DNA of 64,000 bases from Streptomyces omiyaensis (GCF_014650895.1 NZ_BMVV01000002.1:310001-374000), one strand, 5' to 3'. Shown: positions 31,887 through 42,925, counted from the stretch's first letter. Notes: generated by a model not told the origin, from the sequence alone. Translations and numbers: made by a program.

Positions 31887-33286
31887 TGGACACGACGTAC
31901 AACGTGAAGTTCTGGAAGACCGGCGTCAACGTGGGCAAGCGGAAGACCACCCACACCGTGCGCTGGGAGTTGAACGGTCGGGAGCACCGTCAGACGTTCG
32001 TCACGGCGGCCCTCGCCGAGTCCTTCCGTGCCGGGCTGGTGTCCGCGGCGCGGAAGGGGGAGGCGTTCAGCCTCGCCACCGGGCTCCCCGTCTCGCACAT
32101 CTCCCAGGCGGCCGGCGTGACGTGGTACGACTTCGCGATCCAGTTCGTGGACCAGCTCTGGGCGCGGACCTCCGCGAACAACCGGCGGAACGTGGCGAAA
32201 GCGCTCACGCCCGTCACGATCGCCCTGCTCCGATCCCAGCCCACCGCGTTCAAGGGCGTCGACGTGCGCCGGGCCCTACGCGAGTACGCCTTCAACACCC
32301 TCCGGCGCGACCAGGCCCCGCCGGAGGTCGCCGTGATCCTGCGGTGGGTCGAGCGGAACTCGCTCACCATGGCGGCCTGGGAGGACGAGAGCACAGTGGA
32401 GACGGCGCTGCGGGCCGCCGGGACGAAGCTGGACGGGACCCCCGTGGCCGCCAGCACGGCACGGCGCACCAAGCGGGTCCTGAACGTCCTCATCGAGCAC
32501 GCCATCAAGAAGAAGGTGCTCAAGGAGAACCCGCTCCCGAAGGGGAAGGGCGCCGGCGCCGCCGCGTCCAAGACCTCCTCGGCCGTCGACAAGCGCTCCC
32601 TGCTCAACAAGGAGCAGGCCGCCAAGCTCCTCGGCTGGGTCCACGCCCGGCCGAGGGGCGGCCCGCGGCTGCACACCTTCTTCGCCACGATGTACTACGC
32701 CGGCGCCCGGCCCGAGGAGGTCGTGGCGCTCGACGTCGGCGACGTCCGCCTGCCCGACGCGGACGCCGACGACCAGTGGGGCGAGCTGTTGCTCCACACC
32801 GCCCACCCCGAGGTCGGCAGGCAGTGGACGAACACGGGGGAGGTGCGCGAGCAGCGCGGGCTCAAGGGGCGGGCCGCCGGCGACACCCGGACGGTGCCCT
32901 GCCGCCCGGCCCTGACGCGGATCCTCCGGGCCCACATCGAGAAGGAGGGGCTGAAGCCCGGCGACCTGTTGATGCAGGGGGAGAAGGGCGGGGACCTGGC
33001 CGGGTCCGTGATCCGGCGAGCGTGGCGGCGGGCCCGGAAGGAGGTGCTCACGCCGTACGAGTTCGGCTCCCCGCTCGGCCGGCGCGTGTACGACCTCCGG
33101 CACACCTGCCTGACGAACTGGCTCAACGCCGGCGTCCCGGCCGCGACCGTGGCCGAGTGGGCGGGCAATAGCGTTCCCGTCCTCCTCGCCACCTACGCCC
33201 GGTGCATCGACGGGCAGCTCGACGACCTGAAGCAGCGGATCGAGGGAGCGGGGGAGCTCCCCGGCCCCGCCGCGGCGGGGGTCTGA
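31886..33286 (+). CDS. int: Tyrosine recombinase/integrase
   Basis: The 466-residue protein has an N-terminal arm-binding region, a SAM-like core-binding domain, and the catalytic domain. The active-site Arg lies in YYAGARPEEV near residue 276. Box II is YDLRHT with Arg405, where the His of HxxR is Tyr402, usual in actinobacterial members. The nucleophile is Tyr437 in ATYARC. It recombines the element's attP with the 3' end of tRNA-Arg. The gene ends about 160 bp from the att core and points at the tRNA, as in pSAM2 and SLP1. Confidence 0.95.
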   Translation: MDTTYNVKFWKTGVNVGKRKTTHTVRWELNGREHRQTFVTAALAESFRAGLVSAARKGEAFSLATGLPVSHISQAAGVTWYDFAIQFVDQLWARTSANNRRNVAKALTPVTIALLRSQPTAFKGVDVRRALREYAFNTLRRDQAPPEVAVILRWVERNSLTMAAWEDESTVETALRAAGTKLDGTPVAASTARRTKRVLNVLIEHAIKKKVLKENPLPKGKGAGAAASKTSSAVDKRSLLNKEQAAKLLGWVHARPRGGPRLHTFFATMYYAGARPEEVVALDVGDVRLPDADADDQWGELLLHTAHPEVGRQWTNTGEVREQRGLKGRAAGDTRTVPCRPALTRILRAHIEKEGLKPGDLLMQGEKGGDLAGSVIRRAWRRARKEVLTPYEFGSPLGRRVYDLRHTCLTNWLNAGVPAATVAEWAGNSVPVLLATYARCIDGQLDDLKQRIEGAGELPGPAAAGV

Positions 33287-33419
33287 AAACTCCACCGCGT
33301 ATTCACCGAGGCCACCCGCAGAAACGCGGGATGAGCCGGGGCCAGCCGGATGCGTCCGCTGCCCGCCAGGGGGCGTATCCGGCTCCGGTCCGCTCGCCGG
33401 AAACCTGCTCTGACCAGCG
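33287..33419. other. Right-end non-coding DNA with an imperfect palindrome
   Basis: AGCCGGATGCG (33344-33354) and CGTATCCGGCT (33374-33384) pair with one mismatch. It may end the int transcript or serve as a recombinase-associated site. Confidence 0.45.
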
Positions 33420-33445
33420 AAAAGGCCCCTCCCGAAGGAGGGGCC
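33420..33445 (-). terminator. Element-supplied tRNA terminator
   Basis: Read on the minus strand: GGCCCCTCC-TTCG-GGAGGGGCC followed by TTTT. It replaces the native terminator that was displaced to 14944-14968 by integration. Confidence 0.85.
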
Positions 33446-33448
33446 TCG

Positions 33449-33496
33449 CTGTGCGCCCCCGGCAGGACTCGAACCTGCGGCCAAGTGCTTAGAAGG
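33449..33496. repeat. attR: 48-bp att copy within tRNA-Arg
   Basis: Identical to 14974-15021. Sequence diverges at 33497, inside the anticodon loop, so crossover took place in the 3' half of the tRNA gene. Confidence 0.92.
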
Positions 33497-33526
33497 CACC
33501 TGCTCTATCCGCTGAGCTACGGGGGC
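33454..33526 (-). tRNA. tRNA-Arg (anticodon UCU)
   Basis: A 73-nt cloverleaf on the minus strand: acceptor GCCCCCG/CGGGGGC, D stem GCTC/GAGC, anticodon stem GGTGC/GCACT with loop CTTCTAA (anticodon TCT), T stem GCAGG/CCTGC. CCA is not encoded. It reads AGA, a rare codon in high-G+C streptomycetes. The 3' half is supplied by the AICE. Confidence 0.95.
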
Positions 33527-33816
33527 CGGTGGTGGCCTTGGGCCTGGTGGCCCGGGTGGGTGGGGCGGGACTGCCGGGACAAGGATAGGGGTCCTGGCGG
33601 CTCGGCCCGGGTGCTTCGCCTGCGTGACACGATGTGGAGGTTCGGTGAAGCGAACCGATAATCGCAGGCAGGTGCGATTCGCGCAGCGCTTTTCACGCCA
33701 CTCGGGGCGGGTGTTGTGCACTCGTTATGCCCGGGCTTCCGGTCACCCTCCCCTTCTTCGGCGCGCAGGGTCCTCATACGCTTCAAAAACGCTCACAAAT
33801 TGGGCATTCTTCGCAT
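33527..33816. other. Intergenic region between tRNA-Arg and dynA
   Basis: Carries the tRNA promoter (read leftward) and the dynA promoter. For dynA, TTCAAA (33782-33787) and CATTCT (33805-33810) are 17 bases apart, and the GTG at 33817 is six bases after the -10, so dynA may be leaderless. No gene is seen. Confidence 0.45.
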
Positions 33817-35445
33817 GTGGTGACCTTGGACGAACGGCCCCAGCTGATCGACGCACTCTCCGCCCTGCGCGACCGAGTCGCGGCCGTGCGTCTTCCCCTG
33901 CCCCTCCCGGACGTGCCGCGCGCCCGGCAGACGCGGGCCGAACTGCTCGCGCAGCTCGACGACTACCTGGTACCGCGGCTGACGGATCCCGACGCCCCGC
34001 TGCTCGCCGTCGTCGGCGGGTCGACGGGGGCGGGGAAGTCCACGCTGGTCAACTCGCTCGTCGGACGGCGGGTGAGCGAGGCGGGCGTGCTGCGGCCGAC
34101 CACCCGGACGCCGGTGCTCGTCTGCCACCCCGAGGACCAGCACTGGTTCGCCGGGCTGCGCGTGCTGCCGCAGCTCACCCGCGTCTGGCTGCCGCAGGCC
34201 GACGAGGACCACCCGGTCGACACCTCCGACACCGAGGACAACGCGCTCCGGGTCGAGACCGCCGCCACCGTGCCCCGCGGGCTCGCCCTCCTCGACGCCC
34301 CCGACATCGACTCGCTCATCGTCGAGAACCGGCTGCTCGCCGCCGAGTTGATGTGCGCCGCCGACATCTGGGTGATGGTCACCACCGCGTCCCGGTACGC
34401 CGACGCCGTGCCCTGGCATCTCCTCCGCAGCGCCAAGGAGTACGACGTCACCCTCGTCACCGTCCTCGACCGGGTGCCCCACCAGGTCGTCGGCGAGGTC
34501 TCCCGGCAGTTCGGGGCGCTGCTCGACAAGGCCGGGCTGGGGGAGGTGCCCCGGTTCACCATCCCCGAACTGCCCGAGTCGACCGGCGGCGGCAGCGGGC
34601 TGCTGCCGGAGAGCGCCGTCGCCGCGCTCCGGGGGTGGCTCGCGCACCGCGCCGAGGATCCGGCCGCCCGCCAGCAGGCCGTCTCCCGCACCGCCACCGG
34701 CGTCATCGACTCGCTCGACGCCCGGCTGCCCGAACTGGCCGGTGCCGTCGCCGCGCAGTACGCCGCCGCCGTACGCCTCGGCAACGCCGTCGAGGCCGCC
34801 TACCGCCGGCAGGGCGCGCGCGTGCGCAAGGAGCTGGGGAAGGGCGCCGTGCTCGCCGGGGACGCCCGGGCCCGCTGGCGCGCCTACCCCCGCGACAGCA
34901 CCGCCGACGAACTCCTCGACGCCCTCACCGAGTCCCTCGCCGCCCTCCTCCACTGCGCCGTCTCGGCCGCCGAGGAGGGCATCCGCGAGGTGCACCGCCG
35001 CGAACCCGCCGCCGGCGCGCTGCGCGGTGCCCCCGGCGGCGGCGACCGCGAGGTCGCCGAGCGGATCGGCCTGGAGGTGCGGCGCTGGCGGCGGGTCCTG
35101 GAGGAGCTGGCGGACGAGGAGGTGCGAAGCGCGGAGAAGCCCGCCGGACGCGGCTCCGCCCGCACCGCCCTCCCCGACGCCGAGACCGTCGCCGCCCTGC
35201 TCGCCGCCTCCCTGCTCGGCGGCCGCCGCGCCCGGCCCGCCGGCGAGCGGCTCGCCGAACTCCTCGGCGCCCAGGCCGCCCTGCGCCTGCGGGACAAGGG
35301 CGGCGACCTCGTCCTCAGCCACGTCGACCGTGTCCTGCACGCCGAGCGCGACCGCCGCCTCGGGCCCCTCGACGCCCTCGACGTCACCCCCGAGCCGCAG
35401 GCGGAGCTGATCGCCGCGCTCTCCGTACTGCAGAAGGAGAAGTGA
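33817..35445 (+). CDS. dynA: Dynamin-like GTPase DynA
   Basis: The 542-residue protein has a dynamin-type GTPase domain: P-loop [10 protein letters not shown] near residues 67-76, switch region [11 protein letters not shown]3 in [12 protein letters not shown], and VTVLDRV as the G4 region. Long helical segments follow that should form the stalk. With the next gene it forms the dynAB pair described in Streptomyces, whose products act with SepF to stabilise FtsZ rings during sporulation septation. I assign by layout and motifs. GTG 33817 gives the usual [17 protein letters not shown] start; no ribosome site is present. Two bases separate the stop from the start of dynB. Confidence 0.8.
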   Translation: MVTLDERPQLIDALSALRDRVAAVRLPLPLPDVPRARQTRAELLAQLDDYLVPRLTDPDAPLLAVVGGSTGAGKSTLVNSLVGRRVSEAGVLRPTTRTPVLVCHPEDQHWFAGLRVLPQLTRVWLPQADEDHPVDTSDTEDNALRVETAATVPRGLALLDAPDIDSLIVENRLLAAELMCAADIWVMVTTASRYADAVPWHLLRSAKEYDVTLVTVLDRVPHQVVGEVSRQFGALLDKAGLGEVPRFTIPELPESTGGGSGLLPESAVAALRGWLAHRAEDPAARQQAVSRTATGVIDSLDARLPELAGAVAAQYAAAVRLGNAVEAAYRRQGARVRKELGKGAVLAGDARARWRAYPRDSTADELLDALTESLAALLHCAVSAAEEGIREVHRREPAAGALRGAPGGGDREVAERIGLEVRRWRRVLEELADEEVRSAEKPAGRGSARTALPDAETVAALLAASLLGGRRARPAGERLAELLGAQAALRLRDKGGDLVLSHVDRVLHAERDRRLGPLDALDVTPEPQAELIAALSVLQKEK

Positions 35446-35446
35446 C

Positions 35447-37468
35447 GTGGCCGAGCCGTGGGTCCGGGGCGAGGACGGGGGAGAAGGCGAAACCGAGAGG
35501 AAGGGGGGGACCGGGGGGACCGGGAGGACCGAGAAGGTGGTGAGGAAGGCGGATCACATGGGGCAGTCCATGCAGTCGGGCCAGTCCATGCAGACGGGCC
35601 AGCCGGGCCAGCCAAGCCAGCCGGGCCAGGCGGGCCAGCCGGGTCGGCCGGGGAGGGGCGCGGGCGGCCCGCAGGGGGAGCAGGGGCAGGCGCGGTGGGA
35701 CGACGGGCTGATCGCGCGGCGGGCCGCCGAGCGGGCCCCGGCCGAGGAGGCGGGGGCCGACGCGGGCGAGGCCCGGATCGAGGCCCTGGACGCCCGCGGG
35801 TTCGGGGGGAGTTACGGGGGCGGGCTGCGGACGCGGCTCGACGCCCTGCACGAGCTCGTCGGACTCTCCCGTACGCGGGTCGAGAGCGAGGCCCTCGCCG
35901 AGGCGGGGCGGGTGCTCGACGAGGCGGCCGCCCGGCAGCGGCTCTCCTCCCGGCACACCGTCGTCGCCCTCGCCGGCGCCACCGGCAGCGGCAAGTCCAC
36001 CCTCTTCAACGCCCTCGCCGGCGTGGCCGTCTCCGAGACCGGACTGCGCCGGCCCACCACCTCCGCGCCGCTCGCCCTCACCTGGTCGGAGGGGGCCGCC
36101 GGGCTCCTCGACCGGCTCGGGGTGCCGGGGCGGCTGCGCCGGCGGCCCCTCGCCGGCGGGGCCGCCGACGCCGAGCTCCAGTCGCTCGTCCTCATCGACC
36201 TGCCCGACCACGACTCGGCCGTCACCGCCCACCGCGACCAGGTGGACCGGGCGCTCGGGCTCGTCGACGCCGTCATCTGGGTGGTCGATCCCGAGAAGTA
36301 CGCCGACGCCGCCCTCCACGAGCGGTACCTGCGGCCGCTCGCCGGCCACGCCGAGGTCACCTTCGTCGTGCTCAACCAGGTCGACCGGCTCGGCGCCGAG
36401 GCCGCGGAACTCGTCCTCGACGACCTGCGCCGCCTCCTCGACGAGGACGGCATGGCCCTCGGGGAGCACGGCGAACCCGGCGCCACCGTGCTGCCCGTCT
36501 CCGCCCTCACCGGCGAGGGCGTGTCCGAACTCCGCGAGCTCCTCGCCCGTTTCGTCCAGGACCGGACCGCGTCCGAGCGGCGCATCGCCGCCGACATCGA
36601 CGCCGCCGCGGCGAGGCTCCGGCCTGCCTACGTGGCGGAGGGGCGGTCGGGGCTGGGGGAGCGGAGCCGGGAGGAGTTCGCGGGCCGGCTCGCCGTCGCG
36701 GTCGGCGCCCAGGCGGCCGGCGAGGCCGCCGAGCGGGTCTGGCGGCGGGGCGCCATCCGCGCCTGCGGATCGCCCTGGCTGCGGCTGCACCGCTGGTACG
36801 AGCGCAAGCGCTGGCACGGCTCCACCGACCCCCGGCTCGCGTCCCCCGTCGAGGACGAACTGACCGCCCGGCAGCGCGTCGAACAGGCGGTCCGGATCGT
36901 GGCCGACGAGGCCTCGCGGGGGCTCCCCGCTCCCTGGGCGCACGCCGTACGGGAGGCCGCCACGCGCGGTGCCGAGGGGCTGCCCGAGGCGCTGGACGAG
37001 CTGACGGTCGCCCTCGGCGACCCGGCCGCCCGGCCGCCGCGTCCCGCCTGGTGGCCGGTCGCCGTCCTCGCCCAGGCCCTGATGACCCTCCTTCAGCTGT
37101 TCGGCGCCCTGTGGCTGGTCGGCCAGATCGTGGGCTTCGTGGAACCGGGGCTGCTGCCGCCGGTCCTCGTCATGGTGGGCGGGATCGTCGGCGGCCCGCT
37201 CATCGAATGGGCCTGCGAGAGCGGGGTGAGGGGACCGGCCCGGCGGTACGGGCAGGAGGCCGAACGCAAGCTCGCGGAGGCCGCCGCCGCCTGCGGCCGG
37301 GCCCGGGTCCTCGACCCCGTCTCCGCCGAACTGCTGCGCTACCGCGAGGCGCGCGAGCAGTACGCGAAGGTGGCCGGGCCCCGGCCCTCGCCGCGGATCG
37401 TCGGGACGGTCGGCCGCGGCGGCGCCCCGAGGCTGGGCGCGACCCGGACCGGGACCCGCTACCGCTAG
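35447..37468 (+). CDS. dynB: Dynamin-like GTPase DynB with membrane segment
   Basis: The 673-residue protein has P-loop GATGSGKST at about 177-185, RRPTTSAPLAL switch, LVLIDLPDHDS as G3, and LNQVDRL as G4. Two hydrophobic helices at about 535-590 (WWPVAVLAQALMTLLQLFGALWLV, then LLPPVLVMVGGIVGGPL) anchor it in the membrane, giving the paddle of bacterial dynamins. The first 95 residues are unusual: Gly/Glu-rich, then Gln-Pro-Gly repeats (GQPGQPSQPGQ). The true start may lie further in, but GTG 35447 has GGAGA upstream and is tightly coupled to dynA. It partners DynA in septum formation. Confidence 0.8.
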   Translation: MAEPWVRGEDGGEGETERKGGTGGTGRTEKVVRKADHMGQSMQSGQSMQTGQPGQPSQPGQAGQPGRPGRGAGGPQGEQGQARWDDGLIARRAAERAPAEEAGADAGEARIEALDARGFGGSYGGGLRTRLDALHELVGLSRTRVESEALAEAGRVLDEAAARQRLSSRHTVVALAGATGSGKSTLFNALAGVAVSETGLRRPTTSAPLALTWSEGAAGLLDRLGVPGRLRRRPLAGGAADAELQSLVLIDLPDHDSAVTAHRDQVDRALGLVDAVIWVVDPEKYADAALHERYLRPLAGHAEVTFVVLNQVDRLGAEAAELVLDDLRRLLDEDGMALGEHGEPGATVLPVSALTGEGVSELRELLARFVQDRTASERRIAADIDAAAARLRPAYVAEGRSGLGERSREEFAGRLAVAVGAQAAGEAAERVWRRGAIRACGSPWLRLHRWYERKRWHGSTDPRLASPVEDELTARQRVEQAVRIVADEASRGLPAPWAHAVREAATRGAEGLPEALDELTVALGDPAARPPRPAWWPVAVLAQALMTLLQLFGALWLVGQIVGFVEPGLLPPVLVMVGGIVGGPLIEWACESGVRGPARRYGQEAERKLAEAAAACGRARVLDPVSAELLRYREAREQYAKVAGPRPSPRIVGTVGRGGAPRLGATRTGTRYR

Positions 37469-37691
37469 AACCCGCCTCGCCGATGGAACCCGCCTCGCCG
37501 GTGGCTCCGGTGGGGTTCCTCCCCCTCTGCTCTTCCCTGGCCCGCGCCGTGCTCTCCACCCCTTCCGTCCCCCTCCCGGGTGGCCGAGTCGTCCACAGCC
37601 CGTCGGTCGTCCACAGGCGCCGGCGGGCTTCCCGTCGCGTCGTCAGCATGGTGTCCACCAGGACGGACGCGGGGACGGGGAGGGCACGGAG

Positions 37692-38195
37692 ATGAACGAC
37701 ACGACGGTGACGTTGGTGGGAAACGTGGCGACGGCGGTGGAGTACCGGGAGACGGCGGCGGGAGCGGCCGTGGCCAGGTTCCGCTTCGCGGTGACCGCCC
37801 GGCGGTGGGACCGCGAGCGGGCGGTCTGGACCGACGGGACCACCAGCTTCTACACGGTCTCGGCGTGGCGCTCGCTCGGCGCCAACGTGGCCGCCTCGGT
37901 CTCGGTGGGGGAACCCCTCGTGGTTCACGGGCGCCTGAAGGTCCGTGAGGACGAGCGCGACGGGCAGCGCAAGACCTTCGTCGACATCGACGCCCTCGCC
38001 GTGGGCCACGACCTGACGCGCGGCACCTCGGCCTTCCGCCGGAGCGCGCGGGCCGAGCCGGGGCCGGGGGCGCAGGCTCCTCCGGGCGCGCGGGAGGGCG
38101 ACCTGACGGATCGCGAGGAGGTCCGGGGGCTCGTGCCGGCGGCCGGAGAGGACCCCTGGACGACCGCTGCACACCAACTGGTAACCGTCCCTTGA
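37692..38195 (+). CDS. ssbB: Single-stranded DNA-binding protein, SsbB type
   Basis: The 167-residue protein has an OB fold: TTVTLVGNVATAVEYRET, RFRFAVTARRWD, FYTVSAWRSLGANVAASV, and PLVVHGRLKVREDER. The C-terminus ends HQLVTVP and lacks the acidic DDDIPF tip of the main SSB, as expected for the paralogue SsbB. In Streptomyces SsbB is needed for proper chromosome segregation in spores, which agrees with the dynAB genes upstream. GGAG precedes the ATG. Confidence 0.88.
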   Translation: MNDTTVTLVGNVATAVEYRETAAGAAVARFRFAVTARRWDRERAVWTDGTTSFYTVSAWRSLGANVAASVSVGEPLVVHGRLKVREDERDGQRKTFVDIDALAVGHDLTRGTSAFRRSARAEPGPGAQAPPGAREGDLTDREEVRGLVPAAGEDPWTTAAHQLVTVP

Positions 38196-38212
38196 CCTTG
38201 TGTCGTGGGGAT

Positions 38213-38262
38213 TTGTCGACCAACTCGCCGGGGGTATAACGATTCCGATTCGGAATGGTTAT
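38213..38262 (+). promoter_or_regulatory. Promoter overlapped by a 27-bp palindrome
   Basis: TTGTCG (38213-38218) and TATAAC (38235-38240) are 16 bases apart. The dyad 38236-38262 has arms ATAACGATTCCGA and TCGGAATGGTTAT with one symmetric mismatch. It spans the -10 and start point, so a dedicated repressor or activator is likely for the surface protein gene. Confidence 0.7.
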
Positions 38263-38419
38263 CTCACCGTATGACCGGGGACCGGGCTCTTCCGTCTCCC
38301 TAGGATTCCCGAGTACTCATGAGGCACATGAGCCCATCGAGTCAGTGAGTCTGCTGGCGGACGCTCCCCCCACGCGAATCGACCACGTTCGCGGAGCTTT
38401 CCGCCCGGAGGGGAAATAA

Positions 38420-39898
38420 ATGTTTTCAGTTCGTGGGCGCGGTGCTGCCCGCCTGGCCGCCGCGACGCTCGTCTCGGGCCTGGTGGTCTCCAGCGCGATA
38501 GCCTTCGCGGGACCGGCCATGGCCGACGAGCCCGGTTCGGACGGCGGCGGCGTCGCCGCTGAGCTCGGCGGTCTCGTCGAGTCCGGCCGGATCAAGATCG
38601 AGAGCGACAAGGGCAACTCGACCCAGCGCGGCGGTCTCTTCAACCTGACCGTCAAGGGCGGCGGCTCGCTCAAGGCGTACTGCATCGACCTGTGGACGTC
38701 CACCGACTCGGGCACGAAGTACCGGGAGACCGACTGGGACAAGTCGACCCTCCACGAGAACCCGAACGCCGGCAAGATCCGCTGGATCCTGCAGAACTCG
38801 TACCCCGAGGTGAACGACCTCAAGGCGCTCGCCGGCAAGGCCGGTGTGGACAGCCTGACCGGTGACGAGGCCGCCACGGCGACCCAGGCCGCCATCTGGA
38901 AGTACTCGGACAACGTCACGGCCACCCCGGAGGACCCGGAGGCCAAGGCGCTGAGCGACTACCTGGTCGCCGAGGCCGCCAAGGCCCCGGACCAGGGCGA
39001 GCCGAAGGTCTCCCTGGCCGCCGAGCCCGCCTCCGTCGCCGGCAAGGCCGGTGACAAGATCGGCCCGTTCAAGGTGACGACCACCGCGACCGCCGCCGAC
39101 GCCGTCAAGGTCTCCCTGCCCGCCGACGCCCCGGCGAACGTCAAGGTCGTCGACAAGGCCGGCGCCGCCGTGACCGCCGTCGGCAACAACGCCGAGCTCT
39201 TCCTCGACGTCCCGGCCGGCACCCCCGACGGCCAGACCAAGGTCAGCCTGCAGACCAGCACCAAGGTCTCGATCGGCCGCGTCTTCGGCAGCGTCGAGGG
39301 CCACGAGCAGACCCTGATCCTGGCCGGCAGCAGCGAGTCCACGGTCAAGGCCGAGGTCACCGCGGCCTGGGCGAAGAAGGGCGCGGTCCCGGCCGTGACC
39401 GTCGCCGAGAACTGCGCCAAGGGCGGCGTCGACATCACCGCCTCCAACGAGGGCGACGAGCCCTGGACCTTCGACGTGAAGGGCACCTCCTACACGATCG
39501 CCCCGGGTGAGACCAAGACCATCACGGTCCCGGTCGCCGAGGACGAGGCGTACAACTTCACCATCACGGGTCCGAACGACTTCTCGAAGAGCTTCCAGGG
39601 CGTCCTCGACTGCAAGACCGCCCCGAGCCCGGAGCCGTCGACCGGCACCCCGTCGGAGACCCCGTCGACCGGCACCCCGTCCGAGACCCCCTCGGAGAGC
39701 CCGGCCACCCCGGCGCCCAGCACCTCCACGGACGCCTCCACCGGCACGACCGGCACGACCGGCACCACCGGCGGCGACCTGGCCGAGACCGGCAGCTCCA
39801 ACGCCACCCCGATGATCGCCGGCATCGCCGTCGCGCTCGTCCTGGCCGGCGGTGGCGCGGTGTTCTTCCTCCGCAAGAAGAAGGCCGCCGGTCACTGA
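38420..39898 (+). CDS. Thioester-domain surface protein with LAxTG sortase signal
   Basis: The 492-residue protein is exported and wall-anchored. A signal peptide covers about residues 1-35 (LVVSSAIAFAGPAMA). The thioester domain has Cys88 in KAYCIDL and Gln156 in ATQAAIW, which can form an internal Cys-Gln bond able to attach covalently to targets. Two beta-sandwich segments follow, then a Pro/Ser/Thr stalk with PSTGTPSETPS repeats. The C-terminus has LAETG, a hydrophobic helix and RKKK, the class E sortase signal. A good ribosome site (GGAGG) precedes the ATG. The upstream dyad and downstream terminators show it is a single-gene transcript. Role: surface adhesion, inferred. Confidence 0.92.
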   Translation: MFSVRGRGAARLAAATLVSGLVVSSAIAFAGPAMADEPGSDGGGVAAELGGLVESGRIKIESDKGNSTQRGGLFNLTVKGGGSLKAYCIDLWTSTDSGTKYRETDWDKSTLHENPNAGKIRWILQNSYPEVNDLKALAGKAGVDSLTGDEAATATQAAIWKYSDNVTATPEDPEAKALSDYLVAEAAKAPDQGEPKVSLAAEPASVAGKAGDKIGPFKVTTTATAADAVKVSLPADAPANVKVVDKAGAAVTAVGNNAELFLDVPAGTPDGQTKVSLQTSTKVSIGRVFGSVEGHEQTLILAGSSESTVKAEVTAAWAKKGAVPAVTVAENCAKGGVDITASNEGDEPWTFDVKGTSYTIAPGETKTITVPVAEDEAYNFTITGPNDFSKSFQGVLDCKTAPSPEPSTGTPSETPSTGTPSETPSESPATPAPSTSTDASTGTTGTTGTTGGDLAETGSSNATPMIAGIAVALVLAGGGAVFFLRKKKAAGH

Positions 39899-39915
39899 GC
39901 ACGACCGAGCACGAC

Positions 39916-39980
39916 GTCACGGGGTGACCGCACCCCGTGACGGCGACGGCCCCGGACGCATCCGCGTCCGGGGCCGTCGC
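39916..39980 (+). terminator. Double hairpin terminator
   Basis: First stem GTCACGGGGTG/CACCCCGTGAC with loop ACCG (39916-39941). Second a perfect 17-bp stem beginning GCGACGGCCCC with loop ATCC (39943-39980). They end the surface-protein transcript. Confidence 0.85.
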
Positions 39981-40165
39981 GCGTACCGGCACGTCACGGT
40001 GCGTCCGGGCAGGTCCGGGCGGGTCCGCGCGCGTCCCCCGCGTGTCCCCGGCGCGCCCGGAAGGCGCTCGGCCCTGCCGCGCCCGAGGTACTGGTTTCCG
40101 CCTGGGGGCGGCGGTGCGGCAAGATGGGTGTATCTGCCCACTCACTCTTTGCCGGACGGTTTCTC

Positions 40166-41830
<1,665 letters not shown>

Positions 41831-41837
41831 GGACGTC

Positions 41838-42263
41838 GTGGCGAGGCACCTCTACAGCTGTCCCCTCCGCTGGTCGGACATGGACGCCTTCGGGCACGTC
41901 AACAACGTGGTCTTCCTCCGCTACCTGGAGGAGGCCCGGATCGACTTCATGTTCCGGCTGGCGCCCGGGGACGGCAGCCCGTCCTTCTCCGGCGGGTCCG
42001 TCGTGGCCCGCCACGAGATCGACTACCTGCGGCCGCTGGTCCACCGGCACGAGCCGGTGGCCATCGAGTCCTGGGTGACCAAGATCGGCGCGGCCTCGCT
42101 GACGATCGCGTACGAGATCAAGGACCCCGACGTCACCTACGTCCGGGCGTCCACGGTCGTCGTGCCGTTCGACCTGGCGTCGCAGCGCCCGCGCCGGATC
42201 TCCGAGGAGGAGCGCCGCTTCCTCCAGGAGTACGTCGACGACGGGATGACGTCCTCCGCATGA
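41838..42263 (+). CDS. Acyl-CoA thioesterase, hotdog fold (4HBT)
   Basis: The 141-residue protein has the 4-hydroxybenzoyl-CoA thioesterase-like motif RWSDMDAFGHVNNVVFLRYLEEARIDF, with the catalytic Asp in SDMD, then GSVVARHEIDYLRPL. It should cleave acyl-CoA thioesters. GTG 41838 follows ettA by seven bases, with GAGG upstream; it is probably cotranscribed. Confidence 0.9.
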   Translation: MARHLYSCPLRWSDMDAFGHVNNVVFLRYLEEARIDFMFRLAPGDGSPSFSGGSVVARHEIDYLRPLVHRHEPVAIESWVTKIGAASLTIAYEIKDPDVTYVRASTVVVPFDLASQRPRRISEEERRFLQEYVDDGMTSSA

Positions 42264-42925
42264 CCGTGCTCGCCCCGCTGCACTTCGCCGACCCCAGGGA
42301 GGCGGCGGCCCTCGCCGCCTTCCTGACCCGGCTCGTGCACTACGACCGCGCCGCCGCCGTCCGCCTCCGGGCCGGGGGCGGCGCGCTCGCCGTCTTCGGA
42401 CGCCCGCCCTCCTTCGAGGTGCTCGCGATCCGCACGGCCCGGCTGGTGGACGACGTCGACCTCGACGTCACCGTCTCCGCCGGGGAACTGCTCGACGGCA
42501 TCGAGGAGGCGGCCGGCAAGGCCGTGGTCCCCGGCGCCGTCACCGGCCCGCCCTGGGCCGGTGTCCTCCCGCCGCGCTCCGGCTGGCGACCCGTCGGGGG
42601 CCTGCCCTCCGCCGGGGAGCTGCGCGGGGCGGTCGCGGCGGCCGTCGCCGAGTTCCGCCGCCGCGACGAGGAGCTCCCCGAGGAGCTGCGCACCCGCGCC
42701 GAGCGCGACCGCGTGGGGCGCGAGATCTGGTCCCGCGTCCTCGGCGCCACCGGCCTGCCCCTGCGGGCCGTGCACGCCGCCCAGTCCCTGGGCTTCCTCC
42801 CGCCGCAGGAGCAGCTGCCGGTGGTCCTCATGGCCGCCGGGCCGTGGCTGCGGCTGCGCACCCCGTACGGCTCCGTGGCCCTGCGCACGGCCCCGCCCTC
42901 GCTCCTGGTCACCCCGGCGCCGTAG
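42260..42925 (+). CDS. Conserved actinobacterial protein of unknown function
   Basis: A 221-residue soluble protein. It starts MTVLAPLHFADPREAAALAAFLTRLV, has an acidic beta segment DDVDLDVTVSAGEL in the middle and ends with strand-like GSVALRTAPPSLLV. ATGA overlap with the thioesterase gene puts it in the same operon. I recognise no catalytic motif; homologues downstream of ettA seem to be conserved in Streptomyces. Confidence 0.75.
   Translation: MTVLAPLHFADPREAAALAAFLTRLVHYDRAAAVRLRAGGGALAVFGRPPSFEVLAIRTARLVDDVDLDVTVSAGELLDGIEEAAGKAVVPGAVTGPPWAGVLPPRSGWRPVGGLPSAGELRGAVAAAVAEFRRRDEELPEELRTRAERDRVGREIWSRVLGATGLPLRAVHAAQSLGFLPPQEQLPVVLMAAGPWLRLRTPYGSVALRTAPPSLLVTPAP

Larger units (their letters stand above)
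14974..33496. mobile_element. Actinomycete integrative and conjugative element (AICE) in tRNA-Arg
   Basis: The 18.5-kb element is bounded by a 48-bp direct repeat that matches the 3' portion of tRNA-Arg(UCU). It encodes a tyrosine integrase and excisionase at the tRNA end, prim-pol plus SF3 helicase replication proteins (RepPP type), an FtsK/TraB-like DNA translocase, small transfer-associated proteins, and an HTH/PP2C regulatory pair. Cargo includes a type IV-like restriction protein and a lower-G+C two-gene module. All core functions look intact, so the element may still excise and transfer as double-stranded DNA. Confidence 0.93.
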
